DNA of 64,000 nucleotides. It comes from Chersky-840 sp050011815 (lineage in GTDB: Bacteria > Actinomycetota > Acidimicrobiia > Acidimicrobiales > UBA8190). The notes under the pieces were generated by a model that did no database searches, was not told the DNA's origin, and worked only from the letters and a program-made list of their open reading frames with translations. The translations under genes were made by a program, and so were the position numbers. Every line of letters starts with the position of its first letter. The first letter of the stretch is position 1. This document shows, one piece after another, positions 34,394 through 43,435 of the stretch. The stretch is taken from assembly GCA_050011815.1 (NCBI GenBank), contig JBEKIJ010000010.1, positions 124,001-188,000 on the forward strand. Direction: 5' to 3'.

Positions 34394-35185
34394 CTAGGAC
34401 AATTCCAGCCGTTCTTTTAAGAAATCGAGCACCTGGTCGAGTGCGGCCCGAGTCGGTGTCCCCTCCCGATCGTCGAGGTGTTCGGTTAGCACCGAGTGGG
34501 CGCTCTTGGGATGTCCGTGGGGGTTGCCTTCCGAGGAATCGAGCTCCACCGCGACGAAGCCGGCTCCCAGCTCCCGACGCAGCGTGTCGAATCGTTCGGC
34601 GAAGCAGAACGGATCCTTGGTGAACCGCAGTCCCAGGACGCAGGCACCTTGGGCGACCCGGGCCTTCACCTTGGCGAGATCGGAGTCGGAAATTCCGATA
34701 TCCGCCCTATGTTTCTTCGTGATGGGGAACGGCAAGGAGGGTTGGCTGAGCACGGGTGCCACCATCGTGTCGTCGACCATCATGGCCAGGGCGAACCCGC
34801 CGGTGAAGCACATACCGACTGCACCGACGCCCGGCCCTCCGCACCGCTCGTGCTCGTGAGCCGCCAGCGCCCGCAGCCACACCGTGACCGGACTGGTCTT
34901 CTTCAAGGCCCACACGGAGAACTCCCGTGAGACACAGGCCGGGCCTATGGACTTGAGAATCGTGGAGACCGACGCGGTGGCGCCGGGCTCCCCGAAGAGG
35001 TGGGGGAGCACGGCGGTGCAGCCGATGGCGGCAACCTTGCGGCTGAAGGCGGCGACGTTGGGGGTGATACCCGGCATCTCGGCGATCACGATCACCGCCG
35101 GCCCCGAGCCCAGGCGGTAGATGTCGCGCGTCTCTCCCTGGGCGCTGAACTGCTCCTTGGTGAAGTCGCCGAGCACGTCACTCAT
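34394..35185 (-). CDS. Dienelactone hydrolase family protein
   Basis: 263 aa. The nucleophile elbow is GAVGMCFTGGFALA: Cys takes the nucleophile position, as in carboxymethylenebutenolidase. His is in GHPKSAHSVL and an acid could be the Asp in LRFTKDPFCF, giving a Cys-Asp-His triad. The oxyanion region is VIVIAEMPGITP. Dienelactone hydrolases open lactones in aromatic degradation. It is divergent from no gene and lies 127 bp downstream of the flippase-like protein's start on the same strand. Confidence 0.82.
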   Translation of the reverse strand: MSDVLGDFTKEQFSAQGETRDIYRLGSGPAVIVIAEMPGITPNVAAFSRKVAAIGCTAVLPHLFGEPGATASVSTILKSIGPACVSREFSVWALKKTSPVTVWLRALAAHEHERCGGPGVGAVGMCFTGGFALAMMVDDTMVAPVLSQPSLPFPITKKHRADIGISDSDLAKVKARVAQGACVLGLRFTKDPFCFAERFDTLRRELGAGFVAVELDSSEGNPHGHPKSAHSVLTEHLDDREGTPTRAALDQVLDFLKERLELS

Positions 35186-35336
35186 GGGAGTCCCCCCGTT
35201 CCGATGGCGTCGGGTCGGATCCGATCCGCTGCGGTGGTGGAGCTTAACGGCGATGCGGCCTCGTCACCGGGTGGCGACCGCGATGCGCGCCCGCTCCCCC
35301 GCCGTCGACACAACCGGCCGTCCTCGGGCACCGAGG

Positions 35337-37502
35337 TCACGGGCGCGAGCTCGATGTGCTCCTGTCCTGGGCCATCCACGTGATCACGTGGTTTCCCGCA
35401 CCGAGACCGGAGATCACGATGCGACCCACCGCCGGGTCCCAACGGGTAGTAGCGCTCGGTGCGCTTCGCCTCCACGTCTCGTGGCCGTCGACGAGGACGA
35501 CCCCGCGGTCGGGGACGGGCAACGCCACGGTCCCCGTCGTCGCCTCCGGGGCAGACAGGGCCAAGGTGTAGCTGCCCCGCGCTCCTGTCGGACCCTCCCA
35601 CCGCCACCAGGCCGACAATGGGCCTTCCGGGGTGGGCACTCGTCCTTGGGCCCAGTCCAGGGTGGCACCGTGCGGCTCGATGCGCCACGTCTTGAACCCC
35701 GCCGTGGAGGGCTGGACACCGAGGACGTACTGCTGGAGCAAGGCCCCCACACCCGACGCCCAGCGATGGATGACCGTGTCGTGTTGGGAGCCGAGCTCGT
35801 AGGCCGGCGTCCCGTCATATCGAGACATCTCGTAGAACGTCGAGGGTCCGAGGGCCAGCATCGTCCCCCAAGCCCGTTCGATCAGGTTGATGCCGGCCAC
35901 ATCCTCGTCGGCGGCGAAGTCGGCCTGCACCTCGAAGGCCTCCGCCCAGGGCACCAGGCTGTAGTTGTAGTTGTACTGCTTGGTGAAGTCGTCGGGATCA
36001 GAGCCCATGCCCCACGCCCAGCCCCACTGGGTGTACGGAGAGCTCCAGTCCGCCACATCGAGATCCGAGTCCCCGGGGAGGAAGGGGCGATCGAAGTCTG
36101 TCGAGCCGGCGGAGTTCGTGGCGCCCCAGGTCGCGGCTGTCGCCCAGCTGTAGACCCTGTCGTTGTGGCTGTGCAGGTAGGCCAGGATGCGCGAGGCCTG
36201 GGTGGTGGTGGCCAGGCCGTAGATGACGGCCATGGAGTTCCCGGCCTCGTCGACATGGCTCGAGCCCACGAAGTCGACGAACGCGCCCTTGGCCGGGCTC
36301 CACAGATACCGGTCCACCGCATCTTTGAGCAGCGTCGCCTTGTGCCGGTAGGTGGCGGCCGTGGCGCCTTGACCGTGCGCGTCGGCGAGCTCGGCCATGC
36401 CCAAGAAGCCGGCGTAGTCCCACAGTTCGTTCGCCAGTGACTGGTCGTCGGTCTTGGCCGGGTTCTGGGGGCCCGGTGGCACAGGAAGGATGTTGCTCCG
36501 GTACAGCCCGTCGCGTTGCACCTGAGCCGAGACCACCGACGCCTCGTGGCCCACGAGATCCGAATAGAACCGGGTCATGATCGAGGGGTCCGCATAGAAC
36601 ATGTACAGGGCGGCCAGGTCGCGCTCGGTGAACCCGTTCTGGTCGGGCACGTCGTCAGAGCTCGAGACGACGAAGCGGCCCGGGCCCGTCCGGGCGGCTT
36701 CGTACGAGCGCATCGCGACCGGAAGAGCCATAGGACCAAAGGCGTAGTAGGCGGTGTCGTCGGCCGAGGAGTCGTACCACAGCCACAGCGAGCGGTCCCG
36801 TTCCGGACCGTCGAAGAACTCGTACCCGACATCAGGTGTGGTGGTCATCATCGACAGTTGCATGGTCGATGCCGCCGCATACCAGATGCGGGTGAGCTGT
36901 GAATCCGAGGAAAGGAACGATCCGGGCATCTTGCCCGCGGGGACGGCGAGGGTGGCGGGGGGATGGCTCGGATCTGATTCGAATCGGAAACCGACCACGT
37001 CGATGGGCACGTGCGCCGGCAGCTCCACGTACCTCGCCACATACCATTGCCCGTTCGACAAAGTGAGCTCGCCGGTCTCGCCCGGGCTCATGGTTCGAAA
37101 GAAACCGGGAAAGTCACTGACAGGATCCGCCCTCGCTCCGGACCTGGTGTAGATCCCGGCGACCACATGACCGAAGTCCACAATGGTGGGCGTCGAGAAC
37201 GTCACCTTCGAGCCGTCCTTCGCCCGCAGTGCGGCCACGACCGATCGCGAATCGGGGAGCGGCTTTCCGCTGGAATCGACCGCGGCCACCGGGGTCACCA
37301 GCCTCCCGGGCACTTCCGAGAGCGACGTTTGGCCGATGTAGCGACTCTCGCTCACCCCCGCCTGACGGGCTGGCGACTCGGGCAGCACCACCGACGGTGA
37401 CGAGGTTGCGGTCGAGGTGGCGAGCGCCAATCCGCCGGCGAGAGCGAGCCCGAGCACGACCAGGCCGACCAGTACTCCGACGCGACGCTGGGGACGACCC
37501 AC
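35337..37502 (-). CDS. Membrane-anchored GH78-like glycosidase (six-hairpin fold)
   Basis: 721 aa from GTG 37502. An N-terminal basic segment and one hydrophobic helix (residues 9-30) indicate a signal anchor. A beta-rich N-domain to about 200 is followed by the (alpha/alpha)6 region: FFDGPERDRSLWLWYD (the conserved acidic motif of GH78), then ANELWDYAGFLGMAEL and GINLIERAWGTML. A C-terminal beta-sandwich domain closes with TWRIEPH and LDWAQGRVPTPEG. Such enzymes remove terminal rhamnose or related sugars; the actual specificity is open. Confidence 0.8.
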   Translation of the reverse strand: MGRPQRRVGVLVGLVVLGLALAGGLALATSTATSSPSVVLPESPARQAGVSESRYIGQTSLSEVPGRLVTPVAAVDSSGKPLPDSRSVVAALRAKDGSKVTFSTPTIVDFGHVVAGIYTRSGARADPVSDFPGFFRTMSPGETGELTLSNGQWYVARYVELPAHVPIDVVGFRFESDPSHPPATLAVPAGKMPGSFLSSDSQLTRIWYAAASTMQLSMMTTTPDVGYEFFDGPERDRSLWLWYDSSADDTAYYAFGPMALPVAMRSYEAARTGPGRFVVSSSDDVPDQNGFTERDLAALYMFYADPSIMTRFYSDLVGHEASVVSAQVQRDGLYRSNILPVPPGPQNPAKTDDQSLANELWDYAGFLGMAELADAHGQGATAATYRHKATLLKDAVDRYLWSPAKGAFVDFVGSSHVDEAGNSMAVIYGLATTTQASRILAYLHSHNDRVYSWATAATWGATNSAGSTDFDRPFLPGDSDLDVADWSSPYTQWGWAWGMGSDPDDFTKQYNYNYSLVPWAEAFEVQADFAADEDVAGINLIERAWGTMLALGPSTFYEMSRYDGTPAYELGSQHDTVIHRWASGVGALLQQYVLGVQPSTAGFKTWRIEPHGATLDWAQGRVPTPEGPLSAWWRWEGPTGARGSYTLALSAPEATTGTVALPVPDRGVVLVDGHETWRRSAPSATTRWDPAVGRIVISGLGAGNHVITWMAQDRSTSSSRP

Positions 37503-37507
37503 GACTC

Positions 37508-37513
37508 ATTATG
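37508..37513 (-). promoter_or_regulatory. -10 box of the glycosidase gene
   Basis: On the minus strand CATAAT ends 5 nt before GTG 37502, matching a leaderless or near-leaderless start. Confidence 0.45.
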
Positions 37514-37640
37514 GCCAGCCCGGTCCCCGGCGCGGCGATAGGTCACGTGCACTTGGGGTAGAGACAGAGCCATGAGGCCATCCCCGCCGTCCGCGACCGC
37601 ATGTCGGGCATCGTCGACCACGACGCTCGAGGAGGCCCCG

Positions 37641-37787
37641 ATGCCTCCGCGTCCGGCAGGCCGGGACCCCGACCGACCCGAGACACCGGCCCCGGTCGAC
37701 CACCCCGGGCCCGTGGAGGTCCCCGAACCGGGCGTCGTCGAGGTCCCCGAACCGGGCGTCGTCGAGGTCCCCGAGCGCCGGCTGTAG
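37641..37787 (+). CDS. Small Pro/Val/Glu-rich peptide
   Basis: 48 aa. GGAGG lies 5 nt before the ATG, the best ribosome site in this gap. The sequence begins MPPRPAGRDPDRP and ends with VEVPEPGV in tandem, built by a 24-bp DNA repeat. There is no hydrophobic segment. Repeat structure plus a good start support expression, but no family is known to me and it could be spurious. Confidence 0.4.
   Translation: MPPRPAGRDPDRPETPAPVDHPGPVEVPEPGVVEVPEPGVVEVPERRL
37713..37781 (+). repeat. 24-bp direct repeat (2.9 copies)
   Basis: GTCGAGGTCCCCGAACCGGG units at 37713, 37737 and 37761 (the last diverging) preserve a Val-Glu-Val-Pro-Glu-Pro-Gly reading frame. Confidence 0.8.
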
Positions 37788-37803
37788 GAATGCCCCGGCG
37801 TTG

Positions 37804-38673
37804 TCAGGGACCGGTCGGTCGGTATGGGGTCATGTCCATGCCGGGATAGCGCAGGGCGACGTCGGCCAGTGTCTGTTCGTTCCAATAGGCGTCGCCCGGT
37901 CTCGGGAAACCGAAGAGGTCGCGCTCGCGCACGGTGCACCGTGGGAGGAGCTTGGCCCAGCGATGGGGGGCCTGCTTGGGCCACGCCATCTTCCCACCCC
38001 ACGTCGTTCCCCTCGCTTGGAAGTCGACCAGCAGCGAGAAGCGCGAGCGTCGCGCACCGGTCAGGTCCGAGCCCCGGTGCAAGATGTCGGTCCGGTACAC
38101 GAGGAGACTCCCCGCCGGGCCCACCGCGGACACCTCCTTGTCGGCGAGGGCGCCGAACTCGAGGTACAGGGGCGTGAAGGGGGCGTCCTTGCCCTCCTGG
38201 TAGGGGACGATCCGAGTCGGGCCGTCGTCGGCGGTGACGTCGGAGAGGTAGATGAACGTGGTGAGCTGTTGGTAGCCACCGTCGTCACGAGGCACCACCA
38301 GGCTGTGGCTGCCGTAGTCACGGTGCAGGGGCTGGTCATAATTGCTGGCCCCCGCGTATTTCGCCCACAGCTCAACCTTGTACAGGTGAAGCTCCGTCGT
38401 GCCGAGATAGCGCTCCACGGCGTCGACGAGATCGGGGTGAAACGCCAAGCGGTTGAGGTCCCACGATCGGTACGGGTACTCCTCGACACCGGCGAACTGG
38501 CCCCTGGCGTAGTCCGGAAAGTTGGCCGGTTCGGCGAAATAGTCGTCGGGCTTCGGAAAGTGCAACCACAGCGCTTGGCGCGCCGCGTGCAACTCGTCGG
38601 TGGCGAGAAAGCCCTCGACGAGGGCGAACCCCTGGTTGCGGACCTCATCGAGAGTGGCGTCCGAAACCCGCAC
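37804..38673 (-). CDS. Phytanoyl-CoA dioxygenase (PhyH) family protein
   Basis: 289 aa, an Fe(II)/2-oxoglutarate oxygenase. The HxD metal pair is in PLHRDYGSH (near residue 120) and the distal His in YRTDILHRGSDLTG, followed by RRSRFSLLVDF, where Arg would bind 2-oxoglutarate. The strand TTFIYLSDVTADDGPTRIV is typical of PhyH. GTG 38673 is the start. It faces the alcohol dehydrogenase gene across 76 bp. Confidence 0.85.
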   Translation of the reverse strand: MRVSDATLDEVRNQGFALVEGFLATDELHAARQALWLHFPKPDDYFAEPANFPDYARGQFAGVEEYPYRSWDLNRLAFHPDLVDAVERYLGTTELHLYKVELWAKYAGASNYDQPLHRDYGSHSLVVPRDDGGYQQLTTFIYLSDVTADDGPTRIVPYQEGKDAPFTPLYLEFGALADKEVSAVGPAGSLLVYRTDILHRGSDLTGARRSRFSLLVDFQARGTTWGGKMAWPKQAPHRWAKLLPRCTVRERDLFGFPRPGDAYWNEQTLADVALRYPGMDMTPYRPTGP

Positions 38674-38737
38674 GGTTCAGCACCCTAGGCCACGGGACCT
38701 CTGACCGCACCACCGGCCGCGAACGGCCTGGACCGCG

Positions 38738-38743
38738 TACGCT
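38738..38743 (+). promoter_or_regulatory. -10 box of a leaderless alcohol dehydrogenase transcript
   Basis: TACGCT ends 6 nt before GTG 38750 in the 76-bp divergent gap; no ribosome site is visible. Confidence 0.4.
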
Positions 38744-38749
38744 GCCTTC

Positions 38750-39931
38750 GTGCGCGCCGTTCAATTCGACATGGCAGACCCAACCTTCCCGGCGTCGCTC
38801 GTCGACCTTCCCGAGCCCGAGCTCCCCGGGGCGGCGTGGGCGCGGGTGGCGGTGACGACGGGTGGGATCTGCGGGAGCGACCTTCATCTGTTCGCCCACA
38901 ACACCGGTCCGTCCCCCACGTTGATGTCGATGGGCTCGTTCCCCTTTCTCCTGGGCCACGAGATCGCGGGGTCTGTGATCGAGGCCGGACCCCGGTGCCC
39001 GCACCAGGTAGGGACCCGGGTCGTCATCGACCCGTGCCTGCCGTGCACGGCCCGGGGGATCGAACCCGTGTGCGCCAACTGCAGGCTCGGGTGGACCTCG
39101 TCGTGTCTCAATCTCGATAGCCGGGTTCTCACGAACGGTCGCTCTCTCGGGTTCACCCAGGGTCTCGGGTGCGGGTGGGGTGAGCAGGCCCTGGCCCACA
39201 CCTCGATGCTGCACCCGATCCCGGACTCGATCCCCGATCGCGGTGCCAGCCTCTATGAACCCCTCTCCATCGCCTGCCACGGCCTGCTGCGCGCCGCGCC
39301 CAACGACGGGGACCCGGTGCTCGTCGTCGGCGCAGGCGTCCTGGGCCTCGCTGCGGTGGCGGCGGTGAAGGGGCTCTATCCGCGCTGCCCTGTGACCGTG
39401 CTCGCCCGTCACGCCCATCAAGCCGAAGCCGCCGCCGCCTGCGGCGCCGATCACGTGGTCCGCCCCGACGACACGAGCGCCTATTTCGAGGACCTCGCCC
39501 GCCTGGTGGGCGGGCGGCTCGTGGGCCATCGGGCCGACGTCATGCTCATGGGCGGCTTCCCCTACGTGGTCGAGGCCGTCGGCGCCCCACGGTCGGTCAC
39601 CGACGCCCTGCGGGCGGTCGCCCACCGCGGCACGGTCCTCCTCCTCGGCGCCGCCGGTGTCAGCGAGGTCGACCTGACACCGATCTGGTACAAAGAGGCC
39701 GCCCTCGTCGGCTCGATCGACCACACCGTCGACGCCGGCTCGGCGCCGGGGCTCGCCGGCGGTCCCGACCGTCACTCTGTGGACCGGGCCCTCGACGTCC
39801 TGGGGGCGGGCCTCTTGCCCTCCGAGGTCGTCGTCACCCACGAGTTCGGGCTCGATGACTACCGTCTCGCCGTCGAGACCGCCATCGACCGGGGCAACGC
39901 ACACGCCATCAAGGTCGTCTTCCGGCCGTAG
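38750..39931 (+). CDS. Zinc-dependent medium-chain alcohol dehydrogenase
   Basis: 393 aa. The catalytic zinc motif is GGICGSDLH (Cys41) with GHEIAG following; the second Zn-type loop contains Cys at PCLPCTA and VCANC, though the spacing departs from the classical CxxCxxC structural zinc set. The NAD-binding motif is VLVVGAGVLGLAAVAAV near residue 190. It resembles threonine/sorbitol dehydrogenase-like enzymes. The gene is convergent with the VOC gene, and a perfect inverted repeat spans both stops. Confidence 0.87.
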   Translation: MRAVQFDMADPTFPASLVDLPEPELPGAAWARVAVTTGGICGSDLHLFAHNTGPSPTLMSMGSFPFLLGHEIAGSVIEAGPRCPHQVGTRVVIDPCLPCTARGIEPVCANCRLGWTSSCLNLDSRVLTNGRSLGFTQGLGCGWGEQALAHTSMLHPIPDSIPDRGASLYEPLSIACHGLLRAAPNDGDPVLVVGAGVLGLAAVAAVKGLYPRCPVTVLARHAHQAEAAAACGADHVVRPDDTSAYFEDLARLVGGRLVGHRADVMLMGGFPYVVEAVGAPRSVTDALRAVAHRGTVLLLGAAGVSEVDLTPIWYKEAALVGSIDHTVDAGSAPGLAGGPDRHSVDRALDVLGAGLLPSEVVVTHEFGLDDYRLAVETAIDRGNAHAIKVVFRP

Positions 39932-39972
39932 CCGACCAGACGACGGCGGCGGCCTTTGTCGGCTACGGCCGG
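39922..39972. terminator. 15-bp perfect inverted repeat spanning two convergent stop codons
   Basis: CCGGCCGTAGCCGAC (39922-39936) pairs with GTCGGCTACGGCCGG (39958-39972) across a 21-nt loop. Each arm overlaps the last codons of one gene, so it can terminate both transcripts. Confidence 0.7.
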
Positions 39973-40349
39973 CCGCTCCCATAGGGTCGGGTCAAGATCT
40001 CGAGGAGATGGCCGTCGGGATCGGGGAAATACACACCTCGCCCCCCGTCGTTGCGGTTGATCTGTCCGGGCCGGGTCGACCCCGGGTCAGCCCAGTACTC
40101 GATCCCCCGCTCGGTGATGCGTCGGAATACCTCGTCGAACTCGCTCTCGGTGACCAGGAATGCGTAGTGCTGAGACGAGATCTCGCCATCGACCTCGTGA
40201 AAGTCGAGCGAGACGTCGTTGGCGGCGTTGACGACGAGGAACGGGCCGAAGGGTGAAGGGGTCGCCAGACCCAATGTCTCGGCGAGAAATGTGGCCGAGA
40301 TCCTTTTGTCCCGGCACCAGACGATGGTGTGGTTGAGCCGCACGCTCAT
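39963..40349 (-). CDS. VOC (glyoxalase-fold) family protein
   Basis: 128 aa from ATG 40349 (GTGAGGG upstream). The fold shows LNHTIVWCRDKRISATFLAETLGL and ends GVYFPDPDGHLLEILTRPYG, a bleomycin-resistance/dioxygenase pattern; metal candidates are the N-terminal His of LNHTIV, His in QHYAFLV and Glu in LLEIL. It may bind and inactivate a small molecule. It follows the DksA-like gene by 16 bp and could belong to one operon with it. Confidence 0.83.
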   Translation of the reverse strand: MSVRLNHTIVWCRDKRISATFLAETLGLATPSPFGPFLVVNAANDVSLDFHEVDGEISSQHYAFLVTESEFDEVFRRITERGIEYWADPGSTRPGQINRNDGGRGVYFPDPDGHLLEILTRPYGSGRP

Positions 40350-40365
40350 GGTCGGGCCCTCACCA

Positions 40366-40701
40366 TCAGGACTGCTGCGCTTCCTCCACGGTGAGCTCGG
40401 CCGCCGGGTCGGCCTCGAGACGAGCGTCGGGAATAGCCAGACCGCTGCGGATCGAGTAGCCGTATGTTCCCTCCCTGAGACGACCCTCGGCCCGGTCGAT
40501 GGCGGCCAACCTCTCACGCAAGCCCACGGCGATCGCGTCGTCGGCCTGCTCGGCGGTGAGCCCCTCGGCGGGATCGGTCAGGTCGCCGGGCTCGTTCGCA
40601 GCCGCTCGGTCCTCCTGGCCGGCGTCCGATGTCTCGTCGAGCAGAGCCTCGACCCGACTTCTCTCGGCTTGCAACAGTGCTCGAGCACGCTCTTGGTCCA
40701 T
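40366..40701 (-). CDS. DksA/TraR-like protein lacking the zinc-finger cysteines
   Basis: 111 aa from ATG 40701 (AGGAGGG upstream, ATG doublet). A coiled-coil N-terminal half (ERARALLQAERSRVEALL) precedes the DksA-like hinge GLTAEQADDAI. The C-terminus aligns with the DksA zinc finger: GTYGYSIRSGLAIPDARLEADP matches the finger outline but Ser and non-Cys residues replace the expected cysteines. Zn-free DksA paralogs exist in bacteria. It would act on RNA polymerase if functional. Confidence 0.75.
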   Translation of the reverse strand: MDQERARALLQAERSRVEALLDETSDAGQEDRAAANEPGDLTDPAEGLTAEQADDAIAVGLRERLAAIDRAEGRLREGTYGYSIRSGLAIPDARLEADPAAELTVEEAQQS

Positions 40702-40739
40702 CATCCCTCCTAGGGCTAGGCCTTCACCGAATGCAGCTA

Positions 40740-42308
40740 TCACGCTGGTCCAGGTTCGCGCCACCGTTCCGCCACTGGATCTGTTCCCTCTGCGTCCGAG
40801 TCCTCTTGGACCCCGCGTCGAAGCCCGACGAAGGCCACCAGGGCCGCCACGGCCATGATCAGCGCCATGACGTGAAGCACGTCGCGCGTGGCGTAGGCGA
40901 AGTCGAGCCGGACGAAATGCGGTATCGACGTGATGCTCCCCCTGCCACTCTGAGCCTGCGAGATCTTCGTCGCCTCGGTGGCTGCCTGACCCTGTGACGC
41001 CCCCTGCGAGACGAGCGAGGTGATGACCCGGGACCGCAACGACGACACCAAGATGGTGCCCAGGATGGCCAGCCCCAGGCTGGCGGCGAAGTTCCGGACC
41101 GTCTGGGTGATACCGGTCGCCTCGCCGTAGGAGAGCTTCGACGCCCGATTGACGGCGTCAGTGCTGGCCGGTGTGAGCATGAGACCCATCCCGGCACCGG
41201 AGAGAACGATGTACCACTGCTGGCTGCTGAAGCTGAGCTGGGTTACCTTGCCGGCCCAAAGGTCAAATCCCACCGCGGCCAGCGCACATCCGATCACCAC
41301 GGGACGCTTGGCTCCCGCCCTGTCCAGCATCCGCCCACCGATCTGAGACGTGATCACGAACCCGATGAAGAAGTAGAGGAGAAACAGGCCCGCTTGCGAG
41401 GCCGTCTTGCCCAGGGCGATCTGGGCGTACTCGCTGGCGAAGAAGAAGACCGGGACGAATGCGAGCATGGCGACGCCGAGGACGAGGTTCTCGACCAGAA
41501 AGGCCCGAATTCGAAAGATGTTCATCTGGATGAGAGGCGAAGGGGTTCGAAGCTCTACGAAATAGAAGACGACCAGGAACACCACGCCGAGGGCGATGAC
41601 CAGTCCTGTTCCGGGGTTGCCCCAACCCCAGATCACCGACTGTTGGAAGCCGAAGACGCTCAGGGCCACGCCAGGAATGATCAGGGCGAGACCCCGATAG
41701 TCCATGGGGGCCGGCTGGTGCACGGTGTTGGGTTTCGAGATCACGATCAGCACGAGGGCGATGATCGCCACGGGGATGTTCACCCAGAAGATGGCGCGCC
41801 AGGTCCATTCCGTCAGAAAGCCGCCGAGGATTGGGCCGATGGCGGTGAGGCCTCCGGCGATGCCGAAGAACAGGGCCAAAGCCTTGCCCCGTTGGCGAAG
41901 CTCGAAGGTCTGGACGACGATCGCCAAGGCGGCCGGGAACATGATGGCCCCGCCCGCACCCTGTATGACCCGGAACGTCACGATCCAGGCTTCGGCCAGT
42001 GTCCCTTTGGGAGTGAGACCGCACATCGCCGAGGAACCGGCGAAGACGATGACACCGAGGGTCACCATCCGGCGATGGCCGACCGTATCGGCCAGGCGAC
42101 CACCGAATGCGAAGAGAGCCGCCAACGAAAGCAGATAGGCGTTGATGGCCCATTGCACACCGGTACTGGTGAGTCCCAGCTCCCGCTGGATCTGAGGAGC
42201 GGCGATGGACACGATGGTCTGGTCGATGAACGTCATCGCGACGGCGAAGATCATCGCCGCCAGGACCAGGTTCCTCGACCGGTCACCCGTGACCTCCGCG
42301 ACGGTCAT
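40740..42308 (-). CDS. MFS transporter, DHA2 (14-helix) type
   Basis: 522 aa from ATG 42308; the longer upstream frame is rejected because the helical pattern begins at MTVAEVTGDRSRN. FIDQTIVSIAAPQIQRELG is the DHA2 N-terminal motif, GRLADTVGHRRM the loop 2-3 motif, and LTAIGPILGGFL motif C. About 14 helices. It lies between the DUF302 gene upstream and the DksA-like gene downstream, all on the minus strand. Confidence 0.88.
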   Translation of the reverse strand: MTVAEVTGDRSRNLVLAAMIFAVAMTFIDQTIVSIAAPQIQRELGLTSTGVQWAINAYLLSLAALFAFGGRLADTVGHRRMVTLGVIVFAGSSAMCGLTPKGTLAEAWIVTFRVIQGAGGAIMFPAALAIVVQTFELRQRGKALALFFGIAGGLTAIGPILGGFLTEWTWRAIFWVNIPVAIIALVLIVISKPNTVHQPAPMDYRGLALIIPGVALSVFGFQQSVIWGWGNPGTGLVIALGVVFLVVFYFVELRTPSPLIQMNIFRIRAFLVENLVLGVAMLAFVPVFFFASEYAQIALGKTASQAGLFLLYFFIGFVITSQIGGRMLDRAGAKRPVVIGCALAAVGFDLWAGKVTQLSFSSQQWYIVLSGAGMGLMLTPASTDAVNRASKLSYGEATGITQTVRNFAASLGLAILGTILVSSLRSRVITSLVSQGASQGQAATEATKISQAQSGRGSITSIPHFVRLDFAYATRDVLHVMALIMAVAALVAFVGLRRGVQEDSDAEGTDPVAERWREPGPA

Positions 42309-42360
42309 AGAGCACTCCCGTTCTCGATCTGCGAGTCGGTGCAGGACCACCTGGGCATCG

Positions 42361-42762
42361 TCATGAACCCGTGACGACAGCGTCGGTGAGGGGATCAATT
42401 CCCGCAAGTCGACCAGCCAACTGGTCACTGAGTTGATAGCGAGCCGCGAGCGCGGCCGGTGTCGTATAGCTCACCTTCGTCTGGCCGCCATCCGCCCAAA
42501 CCAACACCTTGAGCGGTAGGTCCAGTGCGATGAGCGGTGCCGACACCATGACCGGTGTCCCGGCTTCGGGGCTTCCGAAGATGACGACCTTCGTCTCTCG
42601 TAGCTCGATCCCTCTTTTCTTCGCCTCGCCGCTGTGATCGATCACGGCGAACACGTGCAATCCCTTGGCGGCCACCAGGTCGACGAGACGCCTCACGGTC
42701 TCAGCCACAGACCAGGGACTCTGCTTGGTGGCAATCTCGTCCGAGATCTTCGGGCCAGTCAT
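42361..42762 (-). CDS. DUF302 domain protein
   Basis: 133 aa from ATG 42762 with GAAGGAGA upstream. DUF302 features are VFAVIDHSGEAKKRGI, the strand VVIFGSPEAGTPVM and ALDLPLKVLVW. The family is small, soluble and without a known reaction. It is the first gene of a minus-strand run with the MFS transporter. Confidence 0.88.
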   Translation of the reverse strand: MTGPKISDEIATKQSPWSVAETVRRLVDLVAAKGLHVFAVIDHSGEAKKRGIELRETKVVIFGSPEAGTPVMVSAPLIALDLPLKVLVWADGGQTKVSYTTPAALAARYQLSDQLAGRLAGIDPLTDAVVTGS

Positions 42763-42975
42763 GTCTGGTCTCCTTCGTCGCTCGCCACCAGTGTCGGTCG
42801 GGTCGGGGCGCGGACTCAAACGCGGGCTCAAACGCTCTGGATATGACGATGCAGAGGCAGCGACCCCCGTCCGGCTTCCCGGGGCACGCGCAACGCGACG
42901 AAGGGGGGGCCGGCGCCCGCAACCGAATCCCGGGACAAGGGCTCTGATCAGGCATTTTATCGACCCAGACAGGGC
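42763..42975. other. 213-bp gap, nothing recognised
   Basis: It separates the DUF302 gene from the decayed genes; no promoter beyond the DUF302 ribosome site is evident. Confidence 0.35.
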
Positions 42976-43223
42976 TCAGACAGGACTCAGGCCTGACTCA
43001 GATGCGGCGCCGAGAAACGGAGCCAGCGGAGGTGGCGGGCGAGCGCCGTCGGCAGAGAGATGCGGGCTCGGCGCGTCGAGTCGGGGCCCGACGGTGGCGG
43101 CGAGCTCGTCGTGGCCCATCGACGAACGACCGGGGATGTCTTGTGCTTTGGTCTTCTCGGACAGCTCTTGCTTGGTCAGCGACACCTTGTCGGCCAGCGT
43201 GGGTGCACCACCTTGGGGAACAT
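42976..43223 (-). pseudogene. Frameshifted gene with a Rho-N-like motif
   Basis: An ATG at 43223 with AAGGAGG upstream starts MFPKVVHP and runs into TGA after 15 codons. In the -1/+2 frame the sequence continues sensibly: TLADKVSLTKQELSEKTKAQD, then IPGRSSMGHDELAATVG, a motif of the Rho N-terminal/SAP-like type. One base appears to be missing near 43200. The frame runs on through low-complexity sequence to TGA at 42976. A sequencing error is possible. Confidence 0.55.
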
Positions 43224-43435
43224 CTCATCCTCCTTGTGGACAGCGGGATAGAAACAAACCTCTTCCTCGATCGTGACGTGGATTCGAAGCGGTCAGCAGC
43301 TTCGTTGCGTCCATGCGGTTCGGTGCTCCTCCCGGTGGAGTTGGAACCTTCTCTGCCTTGACGCCCAGACACTCCGGCCATCAAACAGGCATGGACGTCA
43401 CTTTGAGCCTTGACTCCGGGATTCGAGGGTTCACT

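Noticed and set aside
42998..43435. Read-through extension of the first decayed gene
   Set aside because: Sequence after the Rho-N-like motif is low complexity and likely non-coding; family members end near the motif.
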